Shown: piece after piece, positions 9,884-17,289 of the stretch
Numbering within the stretch: the first letter of the stretch is position 1
How the letters are laid out: every line of letters starts with the position of its first letter
From: Actinomycetota bacterium
GTDB taxonomy: Bacteria > Actinomycetota > Actinomycetes > Actinomycetales > Dermatophilaceae
NCBI GenBank assembly: GCA_020161845.1
Contig: JAIUNK010000033.1
Coordinates: forward strand, 1-53,395
Length of the DNA stretch: 53,395 nucleotides
Direction of reading: 5' to 3'
The notes under the pieces: generated by a model
What the model was told of the DNA's origin: nothing
What the model saw: the letters and a program-made list of their open reading frames with translations, nothing else
Databases searched by the model: none
Position numbers and translations under genes: made by a program

Positions 9884-10286
9884 AGATGAGCCGGCCTGTA
9901 CGCCGGGTTCTGTCGAGGACGGTCATCCATCTCGGCCGGCCGTTGCCGGACGGCTCTAGCGACCTACCCGTGCGCTCGGGCGGGCCGCCCTCGAACGCGC
10001 ACTGTCTGGTCTTGCTCCGGGTGGGGTTTACCGAGCCACGCCAGTCACCTGGCGTGCTGGTGGTCTCTTACACGCACCGTTTCACCCTTACCCGTCGCCG
10101 CCCGGCCCCGAAGGACCGAGCACGGCGGGCGGTCTGTTTTCTGTGGCACTGTCCCGCGGGTCACCCCGGGTGGCCGTTAGCCACCACCCTGCCCTGTGGA
10201 GCCCGGACGTTCCTCGGCGGCAGGCCCTACCGGCGTGCTGCCGGGGGTGACTGCCGACGCGACCGTCCGGCCGACTCATCTGCTGG
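9884..10286 (-). ncRNA. rnpB: RNase P RNA, bacterial type A
   Basis: The minus strand holds the conserved RNase P RNA signatures: GAGGAACGTCCGGGCTCCAC near the 5' side (CR-I), CAGGGTGGTGGCTAACGGCC, the GGTAAGGGTGAAACGGTGCG and GTAAGAGACCACCAGC region, and the 3' ACAGAACCCGGCGTACAGGC (CR-V). The terminal helix pairs GATGAGTCGGCCGG at the 5' end with CCGGCTCATC at the 3' end. The catalytic RNA matures tRNA 5' ends. The 5' end is approximate: a TAGACT -10 box at 10293-10298 predicts a start near 10286. The stop codon of the HAD gene (10276-10278) lies inside the RNA. Confidence 0.95.
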
Positions 10287-11217
10287 GGCGTGAGTCTACG
10301 CCGCCCTCCGGCGCGCGCGCGTGCCGGCCGGTCTCGGTGCCCGACCGACGTCCCAGCGCCGCCGCCACCACCTGCGCCACGCCGTCCTCCTGGTGGTGCG
10401 GGGCGACCGCGGTGGCCGCCGCGAGCACGTCGGGGTGGGCGTTGGCCACGGCGTACGCCGTCCCGGCCCAGCCCAGCATCGGCAGGTCGTTCGGCATGTC
10501 CCCGAACGCCCACACCTGCGGCGCCGCCACCCCGCGCTCCAGGCACCACGACGCCAACGCGCCGGCCTTGGTCACCCCCGGCGGGCCGATCTCGACCAGC
10601 CCCGGCGCCCCCGAATAGGCCAGCGTGCCGCGTCCGCCGACGACCTCGCCGACCGCGTCGTACGCCGCCCGGGAGTCCGTCCACAACGCCCGCACCAGCA
10701 CCTTCCCGATGACTTCCCGCTCGCAGTGCGCCCCCGCCCAGGCGGCGAGATCGGCCACGGCCTCCCCAGGGTCCTGCCAGTAGTCCGCGCCATGCCGGTC
10801 CGCGTGGACCATCCGCTCGGTCGTTTCGACCGCCACCATCGCCTCCGGGAAGGCCGCGACGAGTTCGGCCAGCAGGGGCACCACCTCCGGAGTGGCGAAC
10901 CCGTGCGTGGCCACCACGCGCTCGGCCTCGACATCGACGACGAACGCGCCGTTGCCGGCGAGCACCACGCCACCGGCCGGCACGACGTGTGCCAACGGCC
11001 GAAGCCACCGGGGCGGTCGCGCCGTGACCAGGACGTATTCCCCGCCCGCTGCGACGTACCGCTCGAGCACCTGCAAGGTGTACGGCGAGACGGTGCCGTC
11101 CGCCCGCAGCAGCGTCCCGTCCAGATCGGTGGCGACGACGGCGGGGAACTCGCGCGCGGCGACGGCCTCCCGCCATGGCAGGTGCGCCCCGCGCTCCCCC
11201 GCGGCGCTATCCGGCAT
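10276..11217 (-). CDS. HAD-superfamily (Cof/YbiV-like) hydrolase
   Basis: 313 residues from the ATG at 11217, which overlaps the end of the RNB nuclease gene by 11 bp. Class IIB HAD phosphatase: motif I TDLDGTLL, motif II in LVTAR, a conserved late lysine (GVTKAGALASW) and motif IV GDMPNDLPML. Such enzymes dephosphorylate sugar phosphates or flavin precursors with low specificity. Longer in-frame readings into the nuclease gene lack family character. The last ~10 residues coincide with the promoter and 5' end of rnpB on the same strand, so nuclease, phosphatase and RNase P RNA are arranged head to tail. Confidence 0.88.
   Translation of the reverse strand: MPDSAAGERGAHLPWREAVAAREFPAVVATDLDGTLLRADGTVSPYTLQVLERYVAAGGEYVLVTARPPRWLRPLAHVVPAGGVVLAGNGAFVVDVEAERVVATHGFATPEVVPLLAELVAAFPEAMVAVETTERMVHADRHGADYWQDPGEAVADLAAWAGAHCEREVIGKVLVRALWTDSRAAYDAVGEVVGGRGTLAYSGAPGLVEIGPPGVTKAGALASWCLERGVAAPQVWAFGDMPNDLPMLGWAGTAYAVANAHPDVLAAATAVAPHHQEDGVAQVVAAALGRRSGTETGRHARAPEGGVDSRPSR
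10293..10298 (-). promoter_or_regulatory. -10 box of rnpB inside HAD coding sequence
   Basis: TAGACT on the minus strand, ending about seven bases before the predicted RNase P RNA start. It encodes part of the C-terminal residues (Val-Asp-Ser) of the HAD phosphatase, so the same bases serve coding and promoter roles. Confidence 0.6.
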
Positions 11218-12667
11218 CGTCGCCCCCGGCGACCAGCTCGAACACCGAACGCTGCGCGGCCACGTCGGTGCCGGCCAACCGGACCCGCACCCGGGCGCCC
11301 GGCCGCGCGGGCTGGGCACATTCGGCCAGCACCGCCGGGTCGGCAACCTGCACCGTGCACCCCTTGTCGCCCCGCGTCTCCACGACGGTCGCCTCCCACA
11401 CGTGCCCCACCAGCGGCGCCAGCACGGCCGCCTCGACGGCGTCGGTGCAGGCCCGCTCGACCGCACCGGTGAGCCGGCCGCTGACCTTCATGATGTCCGG
11501 CAGGGACGGCAGCGCCGCGCGGACCCAGTCCGGCACGTCGAGGTCCGCCGACAGCGCCGCGCACAGGGCCAGGCCGAAGCGGTCCACGAGGCGGCGCAGC
11601 GGGGCGGTGACATGCGCGTACGGCGCCGCGAGGGCGGCGTGCTCGCGCTGCTGCGGCGGGGCGCCGTCGAAGGGGGTGTATCCGGCGCCGCGGAACAGCG
11701 CCGTCGCGGCGTGCATCAGCGCCAGGTGGTGCGGGTCGTCGCGGTTGAGGTCGCGCAGGAACTGACCGTACGGCTGGTCCTGCGGCCAGGGCACGCCCAG
11801 CGCGCCGGCCTGCCGGCGGAACCGGTCCACGCTGCCGGAGTCGGGCGCCGGCATGGTGCGCAGGATGCCGACCCCGCCGGCGAGCATCAGGTCGGCCGCC
11901 GCCATGCCGGTCAGCAGGGAGATCTGGGCGTTCCAGTCCTCGATCGGCACCGGCGGGCGAAACCGCAGCTCATAGCCGTCCGCGGTGGAGACGACCTCCT
12001 GCTCGGGCTTGGGCAGGCTGGCCCCGCCGCGGGCCGCCTCCTGGGCGATCCGGCGCTCGCCGACCTCGGCCAGCAGCCGGATCAGCTCCGGCGCCCGGCC
12101 GGCGTCGAGATCGGCCTGCACGCCGACATAGTCGAGCCGGGCCACGCTGCGCACCATCGCCCGGGTGACGGCGGCCGCCGTGAGCCGGCCGTCCGCGTCG
12201 AGCCTCAGGTCCCACACGAACGCCGGCCGGACCTGCCCGGGCAACAGGCTGGCGGCCCCCTCGGACAGGCGCCGCGGGTGCAGCGGCTCGCTGCCGTCCG
12301 GCAGGTAGACGGTCTCGCCACGGCGCCGGGCCTCGGCGTCGATCGCGCCTTCGGGGACCACGAAGGCGGGGACGTCGGCGATCGCATAACGCACCCGGTA
12401 GCCCCCGCCGGACGAGCGTTCCAGGTGCATCGCCTGGTCCAGGTCCAGGGACCCGGGCGGGTCGATCGTGACGAAGGGGACCTCCGTCGCGTCCTGCGGC
12501 GGCGGCCCCTGCGGGCCGGCCGCCGCGGCGCGCTCGGCCTCGGCCAAGACCTCGGCAGGGAACTCGACGGGCACCGCAAGACGCTGCCTGATCTGCGCGA
12601 ACGCCTGGCGCAGCGCATCCGGCGACGCCGTGCGGGGGGCGCTCAGGACGACGCGTCGGTCTGCCAT
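11207..12667 (-). CDS. RNB-domain 3'-5' exoribonuclease
   Basis: 486 residues. The RNase II/R catalytic RNB domain begins around residue 60 with the acidic metal-binding cluster DPPGSLDLDQAM, then the SEGAASLLPGQVRPAFVWDL motif, and the conserved YAHVTAPLRRLVDRFG near residue 355. The short N-terminus lacks cold-shock domains and the C-terminal S1-like part is reduced, as in the compact actinobacterial RNB proteins. It degrades single-stranded RNA. TAGGGT lies six bases before the ATG with no Shine-Dalgarno, suggesting leaderless expression. Transcription continues toward the HAD gene and rnpB; it is divergent from yaaA. Confidence 0.9.
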   Translation of the reverse strand: MADRRVVLSAPRTASPDALRQAFAQIRQRLAVPVEFPAEVLAEAERAAAAGPQGPPPQDATEVPFVTIDPPGSLDLDQAMHLERSSGGGYRVRYAIADVPAFVVPEGAIDAEARRRGETVYLPDGSEPLHPRRLSEGAASLLPGQVRPAFVWDLRLDADGRLTAAAVTRAMVRSVARLDYVGVQADLDAGRAPELIRLLAEVGERRIAQEAARGGASLPKPEQEVVSTADGYELRFRPPVPIEDWNAQISLLTGMAAADLMLAGGVGILRTMPAPDSGSVDRFRRQAGALGVPWPQDQPYGQFLRDLNRDDPHHLALMHAATALFRGAGYTPFDGAPPQQREHAALAAPYAHVTAPLRRLVDRFGLALCAALSADLDVPDWVRAALPSLPDIMKVSGRLTGAVERACTDAVEAAVLAPLVGHVWEATVVETRGDKGCTVQVADPAVLAECAQPARPGARVRVRLAGTDVAAQRSVFELVAGGDDAG

Positions 12668-12673
12668 GGACTC

Positions 12674-12679
12674 ACCCTA
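12674..12679 (-). promoter_or_regulatory. -10 box, leaderless RNB gene start
   Basis: TAGGGT on the minus strand ends six bases before the ATG at 12667. The divergent yaaA box lies 39 bp away. Confidence 0.5.
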
Positions 12680-12717
12680 AGGGCCGCCGGTCACGGCGCC
12701 CGGCAGGACGGCGGACT

Positions 12718-12723
12718 TAGGCT
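12718..12723 (+). promoter_or_regulatory. -10 box, leaderless yaaA start
   Basis: TAGGCT ends seven bases before the GTG start of yaaA, and no ribosome-binding site is visible. Confidence 0.5.
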
Positions 12724-12730
12724 CGGCAGC

Positions 12731-13486
12731 GTGCTGATCCTGTTGCCACCCTCGGAGTCCAAGGCCGAGGGACGCCGGGGGTCCCGGTGCACCGATCCGG
12801 GTGCCCTGTCCTTTCCCGCGCTTGGCCCCGTCCGCGCCCGGGTGGCGGCGGCGCTGGCGCAGGCCAGCGAGCGGCCGGACGCGCCGGCTCTGCTCGGGGT
12901 CAGCCCGAACCTGATCGCCGAGATCCGGCGCAACACCCGGCTCGCAACGGCGCCCGCGGTGCCGGCGGGCCGGCTCTACACCGGGGTGCTCTACGACGCG
13001 CTGGACCTGCCCGGCCTGAGCCCGGCGGCCAAGCGCCGCGCGACCGCCTGGATCGTGGTGGTGTCCGCGCTGTACGGCGCGCTGCGGCTCTCCGATCGGG
13101 CCGCCGCCTATCGCCTCTCGATGGGGGCCGACCTGCCCGACCTGCCCCGGCTGGCCGAACTGTGGCGTCCCGAACTTGATCAGGTGCTGACGCCGTTGGT
13201 CCGACGCGGCGTGGTGGTGGACTGCCGCAGCGCGGCGTACGTCGCCGCCTGGCCCCCTCCGGCGGCTCTCGCGGACCGGTGGACGCAGGTTCGCGTGCCC
13301 GGTGCGTCGCACTGGGCCAAGCACACCCGCGGCCTGGTCGCGCACGCGATCTGCGCGGACGGCATCGACCCGCGCACCGTGCCCGACCTGGCCGCCGCCC
13401 TGGCCGAGCACTTCGACGTGGCGGCGCACGAACCGCCCCGGCCCGGCAAGCCGTGGGTGCTCGACGTCTCCCCGCGCGGCAGCTGA
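12731..13486 (+). CDS. yaaA: Peroxide stress protein YaaA (DUF328)
   Basis: 251 residues from the GTG at 12731. The N-terminus LILLPPSESKAEG and the segments LYTGVLYDALD and SALYGALRLSD are diagnostic of the YaaA/DUF328 family. In E. coli YaaA lowers free intracellular iron during hydrogen peroxide stress and binds DNA. GTG was chosen because it gives the conserved N-terminus and lies seven bases after a TAGGCT box. It is divergent from the RNB nuclease gene and precedes a small two-gene module. Confidence 0.88.
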   Translation: MLILLPPSESKAEGRRGSRCTDPGALSFPALGPVRARVAAALAQASERPDAPALLGVSPNLIAEIRRNTRLATAPAVPAGRLYTGVLYDALDLPGLSPAAKRRATAWIVVVSALYGALRLSDRAAAYRLSMGADLPDLPRLAELWRPELDQVLTPLVRRGVVVDCRSAAYVAAWPPPAALADRWTQVRVPGASHWAKHTRGLVAHAICADGIDPRTVPDLAAALAEHFDVAAHEPPRPGKPWVLDVSPRGS

Positions 13487-13545
13487 GCCCGGCTCGTCAC
13501 GCCCTGCCCCCAGGCCGATGCGCCGCGTTCTGCCCATGAACCCAA

Positions 13546-13574
13546 TTGCCCATAGTGGGCAAGTGGGCTACCGT
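13546..13574 (+). promoter_or_regulatory. Promoter with overlapping dyad for the 13.6-kb module
   Basis: A -35-like TTGCCC (13546-13551) and a -10 TACCGT (13569-13574) are 17 bp apart, and the GTG start is six bases further on. A perfect dyad, TTGCCCA-TAG-TGGGCAA (13546-13562), covers the -35 box, which is where an autoregulating antitoxin would bind. Confidence 0.6.
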
Positions 13575-13580
13575 GAGGGT

Positions 13581-13805
13581 GTGAGCGAGATCATCCAGAC
13601 CGACGCGCGCGGACGCGTGGTTCTCACCAACCGCAAAAGCGAGCACTTCCTCAAGACCGAGCTGCCTGACGGCACCATCGTGCTCAAGCCCGGCGTGTTC
13701 GTCACGACCGCCCAGCGTGAATACGACACCACCCCCGAGCTGCAGGACCTGCTGGCGCAGGCCGCCAATAGCCGCACCGTCCGGCGCAACCGCCGCCGGG
13801 CATGA
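13581..13805 (+). CDS. Small AbrB-like protein, candidate antitoxin
   Basis: 74 residues from a GTG start. The N-terminus SEIIQTDARGRVVLTNRKSE resembles the swapped-hairpin AbrB/SpoVT motif (D-x-x-GRVVL), and the C-terminus is basic and probably disordered (SRTVRRNRRRA). It overlaps the next gene by ATGA (13802-13805). Small size, tight coupling, a strong leaderless promoter and a palindrome over the -35 box all suit an autoregulated antitoxin. The family is not one I can name with certainty, so the function is inference. Confidence 0.6.
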   Translation: MSEIIQTDARGRVVLTNRKSEHFLKTELPDGTIVLKPGVFVTTAQREYDTTPELQDLLAQAANSRTVRRNRRRA

Positions 13806-14077
13806 CGGAGGCGTATTCCCAGGTCGCCTGGGACCAGCTCGACGCCATGGAGGCCAGCGACCCGCACAGATATGCGGACACGCTCGATCTGATCGAGGAC
13901 ATCCTGGACGAGCCGGGCAGTGCTCGCGCCACGGCCGATGTCTTGACCACGCCGCACGGCGTACTTTTCGAGAACTTCGTCCCGGACAGGTATCCGCTCG
14001 CCGTGTTCTGGTCGAACCACCCTGCGCAGGGGCCACGGATCGAAGCGTTTTTCCCGCATGACGCGAACCGAAGCTGA
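13802..14077 (+). CDS. Small protein, candidate RelE-fold toxin
   Basis: 91 residues starting MTEAYSQVAWDQLDAME, translationally coupled to the upstream gene. Two helices are followed by strands (GVLFENFVPDRY, PLAVFWSNH, IEAFFPHD), a pattern reminiscent of the RelE/ParE fold, with a basic/aromatic C-terminal part. I do not recognise an exact family. The pairing with an AbrB-like protein suggests a type II toxin-antitoxin module; alternatively the pair may be a conserved regulatory couple with no toxicity. Confidence 0.55.
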   Translation: MTEAYSQVAWDQLDAMEASDPHRYADTLDLIEDILDEPGSARATADVLTTPHGVLFENFVPDRYPLAVFWSNHPAQGPRIEAFFPHDANRS

Positions 14078-14150
14078 GCGCCCCGACACGTCAATGAACG
14101 CCCCCGCCCGGCACGGTACAGAGCACGTCGCCTGACCGCGCGATCGCCGC

Positions 14151-15413
14151 TCAGCCGCGCAGGTGGGAGGTGTCGTTGACGACGTCGACGCAGACCGTGC
14201 CGTCGGCCCAACGGCGCAGCGCGGTCAGCGACGCCGGCGACAGCGCCAGCGACCACGGCGAACCCAGACCGAGCTCGGCATCCAGCACCGCGATGAGGGC
14301 CGCGCGGTGGCTCACGACCACCACGGGCCGGCCGGCCTCGCGGGCGCAGTGCTCGACGGCCTCGTACGCCGCCAGCACCCGCGCCTGCAGCTGCGCTCGG
14401 GATTCCCCGCCGGGCCGGGCGTAGTCGGCATCGGTCCGGAGCCGGGCATACTCGCTGGCTCCGTCCGCCGTGGCACACACCTGGGCGACCGTGCGCCCCT
14501 CCCAGTCGCCGAAGTGCTGTTCGTCCCAATCCGGGTCGGTCTGCGGGCGGGCGCCCAGCATCCCGGCGATCGCCGCACCCGTTTGGACGGCCCTGGCCAG
14601 TGACGACGTCACCACCAGCGCCGGCTCGCCGCGGAGCAGCGACCGCAGTGCGGCTGCGGCGGCCACGGCCTGCCGCTGCCCCTCGGCGGTCAACGCGGGG
14701 TCCGCGCCGCCCCGACCGTCCAGCAGACCTGCGGCAGTGGCCTCGGTCACCCCGTGGCGGACCAGCACGATCCGCACGGGCGCGCCCAGGTCGGGGTCGG
14801 TGTTCGGCATGGCGCGGCCGGTGCGGGCGGCGGCAGCACCTCGCGCGACGTCGACCGTTCGGCGCGCCTCCCCCCATACCGTGGTAGGAGAAGACGCGGT
14901 GAGCGGCTCGGGGGGCTCGGGCTCATCGGCCACGTCCGATTCGTCTGGCGTCACCTCGGCCGAGTCTGCTGCGTCGGTGAGGCGGCGGTCCACGGTCTCG
15001 CCGTCCATGCCGAGATTGGACAGCCGATCGGCCGCCTTATTGGACTCCCGCGGGATCCACGTCAACACGACCGACCCGCCGGCGGCCTCCCGCGCCTGGA
15101 CCAGCTCGCGGGCCTGCAGCGCGAGCCGGCGCATGTCCTCGTGCTTGATCTTCCAACGCCCCGACATCTGCTCCACGACGAGTTTGGAGTCCATCCGCAC
15201 CTCGACCGCTGCCGCCGGATCGAGTTCGGCGGCGACCCGCAGGCCCTCGATGAGACCGGTGTATTCCGCCACGTTATTGCTGGCCCGGCCCAACGGCGCA
15301 GCCCGCTCGGCCAGCACCCGGCGCGATGCCGCGCAGCGCACCAGGGCCCCGTACCCGGCCACCCCCGGGTTGCCCCGGGAGCCCCCGTCCGCCTCGACAA
15401 TCAGGTCCACCAC
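14151..15413 (-). CDS. Bifunctional RNase HI / histidine phosphatase
   Basis: About 420 residues from GTG at 15413 (a second GTG follows at 15410), with GGGGGA eight bases upstream. The N-terminal RNase HI domain has the acidic active-site pattern: EADGGSRGNPG, NNVAEYTGL, RMDSKLVVEQM and a late D in ESNKAADRL. The C-terminal domain is a CobC-like histidine phosphatase, with LVRHGVTEA and SHRAAL. The M. tuberculosis homologue Rv2228c is reported to have RNase HI plus CobC-type alpha-ribazole phosphatase activity. The ~50-residue acidic linker contains a copy of the dispersed palindromic element at 14857-14906. It is co-oriented with the zinc-ribbon gene 20 bp upstream. Confidence 0.93.
   Translation of the reverse strand: MVDLIVEADGGSRGNPGVAGYGALVRCAASRRVLAERAAPLGRASNNVAEYTGLIEGLRVAAELDPAAAVEVRMDSKLVVEQMSGRWKIKHEDMRRLALQARELVQAREAAGGSVVLTWIPRESNKAADRLSNLGMDGETVDRRLTDAADSAEVTPDESDVADEPEPPEPLTASSPTTVWGEARRTVDVARGAAAARTGRAMPNTDPDLGAPVRIVLVRHGVTEATAAGLLDGRGGADPALTAEGQRQAVAAAAALRSLLRGEPALVVTSSLARAVQTGAAIAGMLGARPQTDPDWDEQHFGDWEGRTVAQVCATADGASEYARLRTDADYARPGGESRAQLQARVLAAYEAVEHCAREAGRPVVVVSHRAALIAVLDAELGLGSPWSLALSPASLTALRRWADGTVCVDVVNDTSHLRG
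14857..14906. repeat. Dispersed palindromic element, copy 1 (inside coding linker)
   Basis: Core CATACCGTGGTA preceded by TTCGGCGCGCC-TCCCCC and followed by GAAGACG and GCGGTGAGCGG. It matches the copies at 36612-36660 and 51733-51784. Here it lies in the linker between the RNase H and phosphatase domains and is translated on the minus strand. Confidence 0.7.
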
Positions 15414-15433
15414 GGCCGGCGTCCCCCGGGACC

Positions 15434-16171
15434 TCAGAGGCCCGACTCGGCCGTGCGGACCAGGATGCGGCGGCACTCCTCGCAGCGCAGCACCTCATCC
15501 GCGGGGGCGGCGGCCAGTCGCGCCACGTCGGCACCCATCAACTCCAGGCGGCAGCCCTCGCAGCGGCGTTGCACGACGGCCGCGGCGCCCACCCCGGTCT
15601 GCTCGCGGATCTTCTCGTAGAGCGCGAACAACTCCGCGCCGACCTCGGGAGCCAGACCGCCGCGGCGCGCGGTGAGCTCGGCCGCCTCCGCGGCGAGGAC
15701 CGCTTGAGCGGCATCGCGTGCGGCCGTCGCGTCCGCGACGGCGCCGGCCAGCTCCGCGGCCCGGCCCTGCAGGTGCGCCACCAGGGCGTCGGTCGCCTCG
15801 GCGCGCTCCATGATGTCGAGCTGTTCGTCCTCCAACTCGGTCTGCCGCCGGGCCAGCGACGCCAGCTCGTGCTGCAGAGCGGTCAGTTCCTTCGCCGGGC
15901 CGGTGCCTGCGTCGAGGCGACCCTGGTTGCGCGCGGCGCGGTCCCGCACCAGCTGCACGTCGGCCTCGGCCTTGGCGACCTCGCGCGCAATGTCCGAGGC
16001 GCTGGTGCGCGCCTTGACCAGGTCGGCATCGACCCCGGCCCGCTCGGCGGACACCGTGTCCAGCAGCTTCTGCTCGGCCAGGTTCGCGGTGCGGTGCCGG
16101 ATCTGGCCCAGCCGGGTGTCGACCTCAGCGAGTTCGAGCAGGCGGGCCTGCGCGTGTGGGTCGGCCTTCAC
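15434..16171 (-). CDS. Coiled-coil zinc-ribbon protein (C4-type, DUF164-like)
   Basis: 245 residues from GTG at 16171, which has GGAAGG upstream and overlaps the nif3 stop by 4 bp. Residues ~10-185 form an antiparallel coiled coil (repeated ELTALQHELASLARRQ-type heptads). The C-terminal ~50 residues hold two CxxC pairs, RRCEGCRLEL and RCEECRRIL, for one zinc ion. This family (Rv2229c in M. tuberculosis) is conserved between nif3 and the RNase H gene in Actinobacteria; proposed roles involve nucleic acids or secretion, and nothing firm is known. The three genes nif3, zinc ribbon and RNase H form one operon. Confidence 0.9.
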   Translation of the reverse strand: MKADPHAQARLLELAEVDTRLGQIRHRTANLAEQKLLDTVSAERAGVDADLVKARTSASDIAREVAKAEADVQLVRDRAARNQGRLDAGTGPAKELTALQHELASLARRQTELEDEQLDIMERAEATDALVAHLQGRAAELAGAVADATAARDAAQAVLAAEAAELTARRGGLAPEVGAELFALYEKIREQTGVGAAAVVQRRCEGCRLELMGADVARLAAAPADEVLRCEECRRILVRTAESGL

Positions 16172-17109
16172 GGCGTACCTTCCTTCCTGGCCCCGGGAAC
16201 GTCCGGAACGTCCGGAACGTCCGGCACCCCATCGGCGCCGCGGGCCCCGACGACGAACGTCCAGGGATCGGTCACGATCTGGCTGACGAACACCTCGAGC
16301 TCGCCGCCCCCGGCCCCCTGCCGCTCGCCCGCCTCCCGTACGCCGCTGACGATGCGTCGCCCGGCCTCGGCCAGCCATAGCCATTCGGTGGCGAAGTGGC
16401 CGGCATCAATAAGGTACGGCGGCGCGCCCCGGGACTCCTCGCGTACTTCCAGGGTGGGGTGATGACGCAGGTCGGAGGTCACGTACACGTCGGCCCCGCG
16501 GCGGCGTACGACGTCCAGCAGCGAGTCCCCCGCACCGCCGAGGACGGCGACCGTGGTGACCGGGGCGCTCGGTGGGCCGGCGACCCGCACGCCCACGGGG
16601 GCGCTGGGGAGCCGACCGGCCAGGCGGGCGGCGAACTCGCGCAGCGAGATCGACTCGCCCAGCGAGCCATAGCGGCCCATCGGGCGACCCTCCTCCAGCG
16701 TCAGCGGCTCGGTGGTGGCCGGGTCCAGCCCGCACGCCGCGGCCAGCGCCGTGCACACCCCCGGCTCGGCGATGTCGGCGTTCGTGTGCGCCGCGAACAG
16801 GGCGATGTCGGCGACGATCAGGGCTGTCACCGCCGCGCCCTTGGCGGTGTCGGTGCCCAGCCCGTGCACGCCGCGCATCAGCAGCGGGTGGTGGGTGATC
16901 AGCAGGTCGGCGCCCGCGTCGCGGGCCTCCTCGATCACCGCGAGGGTGGGGTCGACGGCGAGGTGGATGCGGCGGATCGGCTGGTCCGGGTCGCCTGTCA
17001 CCAGGCCCACGTGGTCCCAGGACTGCGCGCTCTGCGCGGGGTAGAGGCGTTCCAATACCGCCAGGACGTCGCGCAGCAGGGGTCCGGCGGCGCTCGGATG
17101 GTCGGTCAT
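16168..17109 (-). CDS. Nif3-like dinuclear metal-centre protein
   Basis: 313 residues. The Nif3/DUF34 signature is present: QSWDHVGLVTGD, LLITHHPLL (metal-binding His pair), AAHTNADIAE and late HFATEW. It is a toroidal hexamer with two metals per subunit, possibly a GTP cyclohydrolase-like or metal-handling protein; the true activity is unsettled. The ATG at 17109 begins one base after the end of tRNA-Val on the same strand, with no ribosome-binding site outside the tRNA. The C-terminus ends in a VPDVPDVPDVPG tail encoded by a 9-bp repeat. Confidence 0.9.
   Translation of the reverse strand: MTDHPSAAGPLLRDVLAVLERLYPAQSAQSWDHVGLVTGDPDQPIRRIHLAVDPTLAVIEEARDAGADLLITHHPLLMRGVHGLGTDTAKGAAVTALIVADIALFAAHTNADIAEPGVCTALAAACGLDPATTEPLTLEEGRPMGRYGSLGESISLREFAARLAGRLPSAPVGVRVAGPPSAPVTTVAVLGGAGDSLLDVVRRRGADVYVTSDLRHHPTLEVREESRGAPPYLIDAGHFATEWLWLAEAGRRIVSGVREAGERQGAGGGELEVFVSQIVTDPWTFVVGARGADGVPDVPDVPDVPGARKEGTP
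16197..16226. repeat. 9-bp coding repeat at nif3 C-terminus
   Basis: GAACGTCCG is repeated about three times, giving the VPD repeats at the end of the Nif3-like protein. Confidence 0.6.
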
Positions 17110-17110
17110 G

Positions 17111-17183
17111 TGGGCCCGGCCGGGTTCGAACCGACGACACCCGCGGTGTAAACGCGGTGCTCTACCAGCTGAGCTACAGGCCC
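17111..17183 (-). tRNA. tRNA-Val (anticodon TAC)
   Basis: Full cloverleaf on the minus strand: acceptor GGGCCTG paired with CGGGCCC, D-arm TAGCTCAGCTGGTAGAGC, anticodon stem CCGCG/CGCGG with loop TTTACAC (anticodon TAC, valine), and T-arm GTCGG-TTCGAAC-CCGGC. The 3' CCA is not encoded. The discriminator A is one base away from the ATG of the nif3-like gene. Confidence 0.96.
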
Positions 17184-17289
17184 GCGCCGGTCGCGCCGAT
17201 GTCGTGACGACGTCGGCTGTGCCCGGCACGGTGGCCCATTCTGCCAAACCCACGCGATGCCGCGCGCCACGACGGGACCGCAGCCGCCC

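Noticed and set aside
10276-11466. Longer N-terminus for the HAD protein (to 11466)
   Set aside because: The extra 83 residues lie in another frame of the RNB nuclease and are Arg/Trp/Pro-rich; the ATG at 11217 directly precedes the HAD motif region.
17111-17183. Integrated element using tRNA-Val as attachment site
   Set aside because: No integrase and no direct repeat of the tRNA 3' end were found by eye within the island, so I record only the suggestive position.
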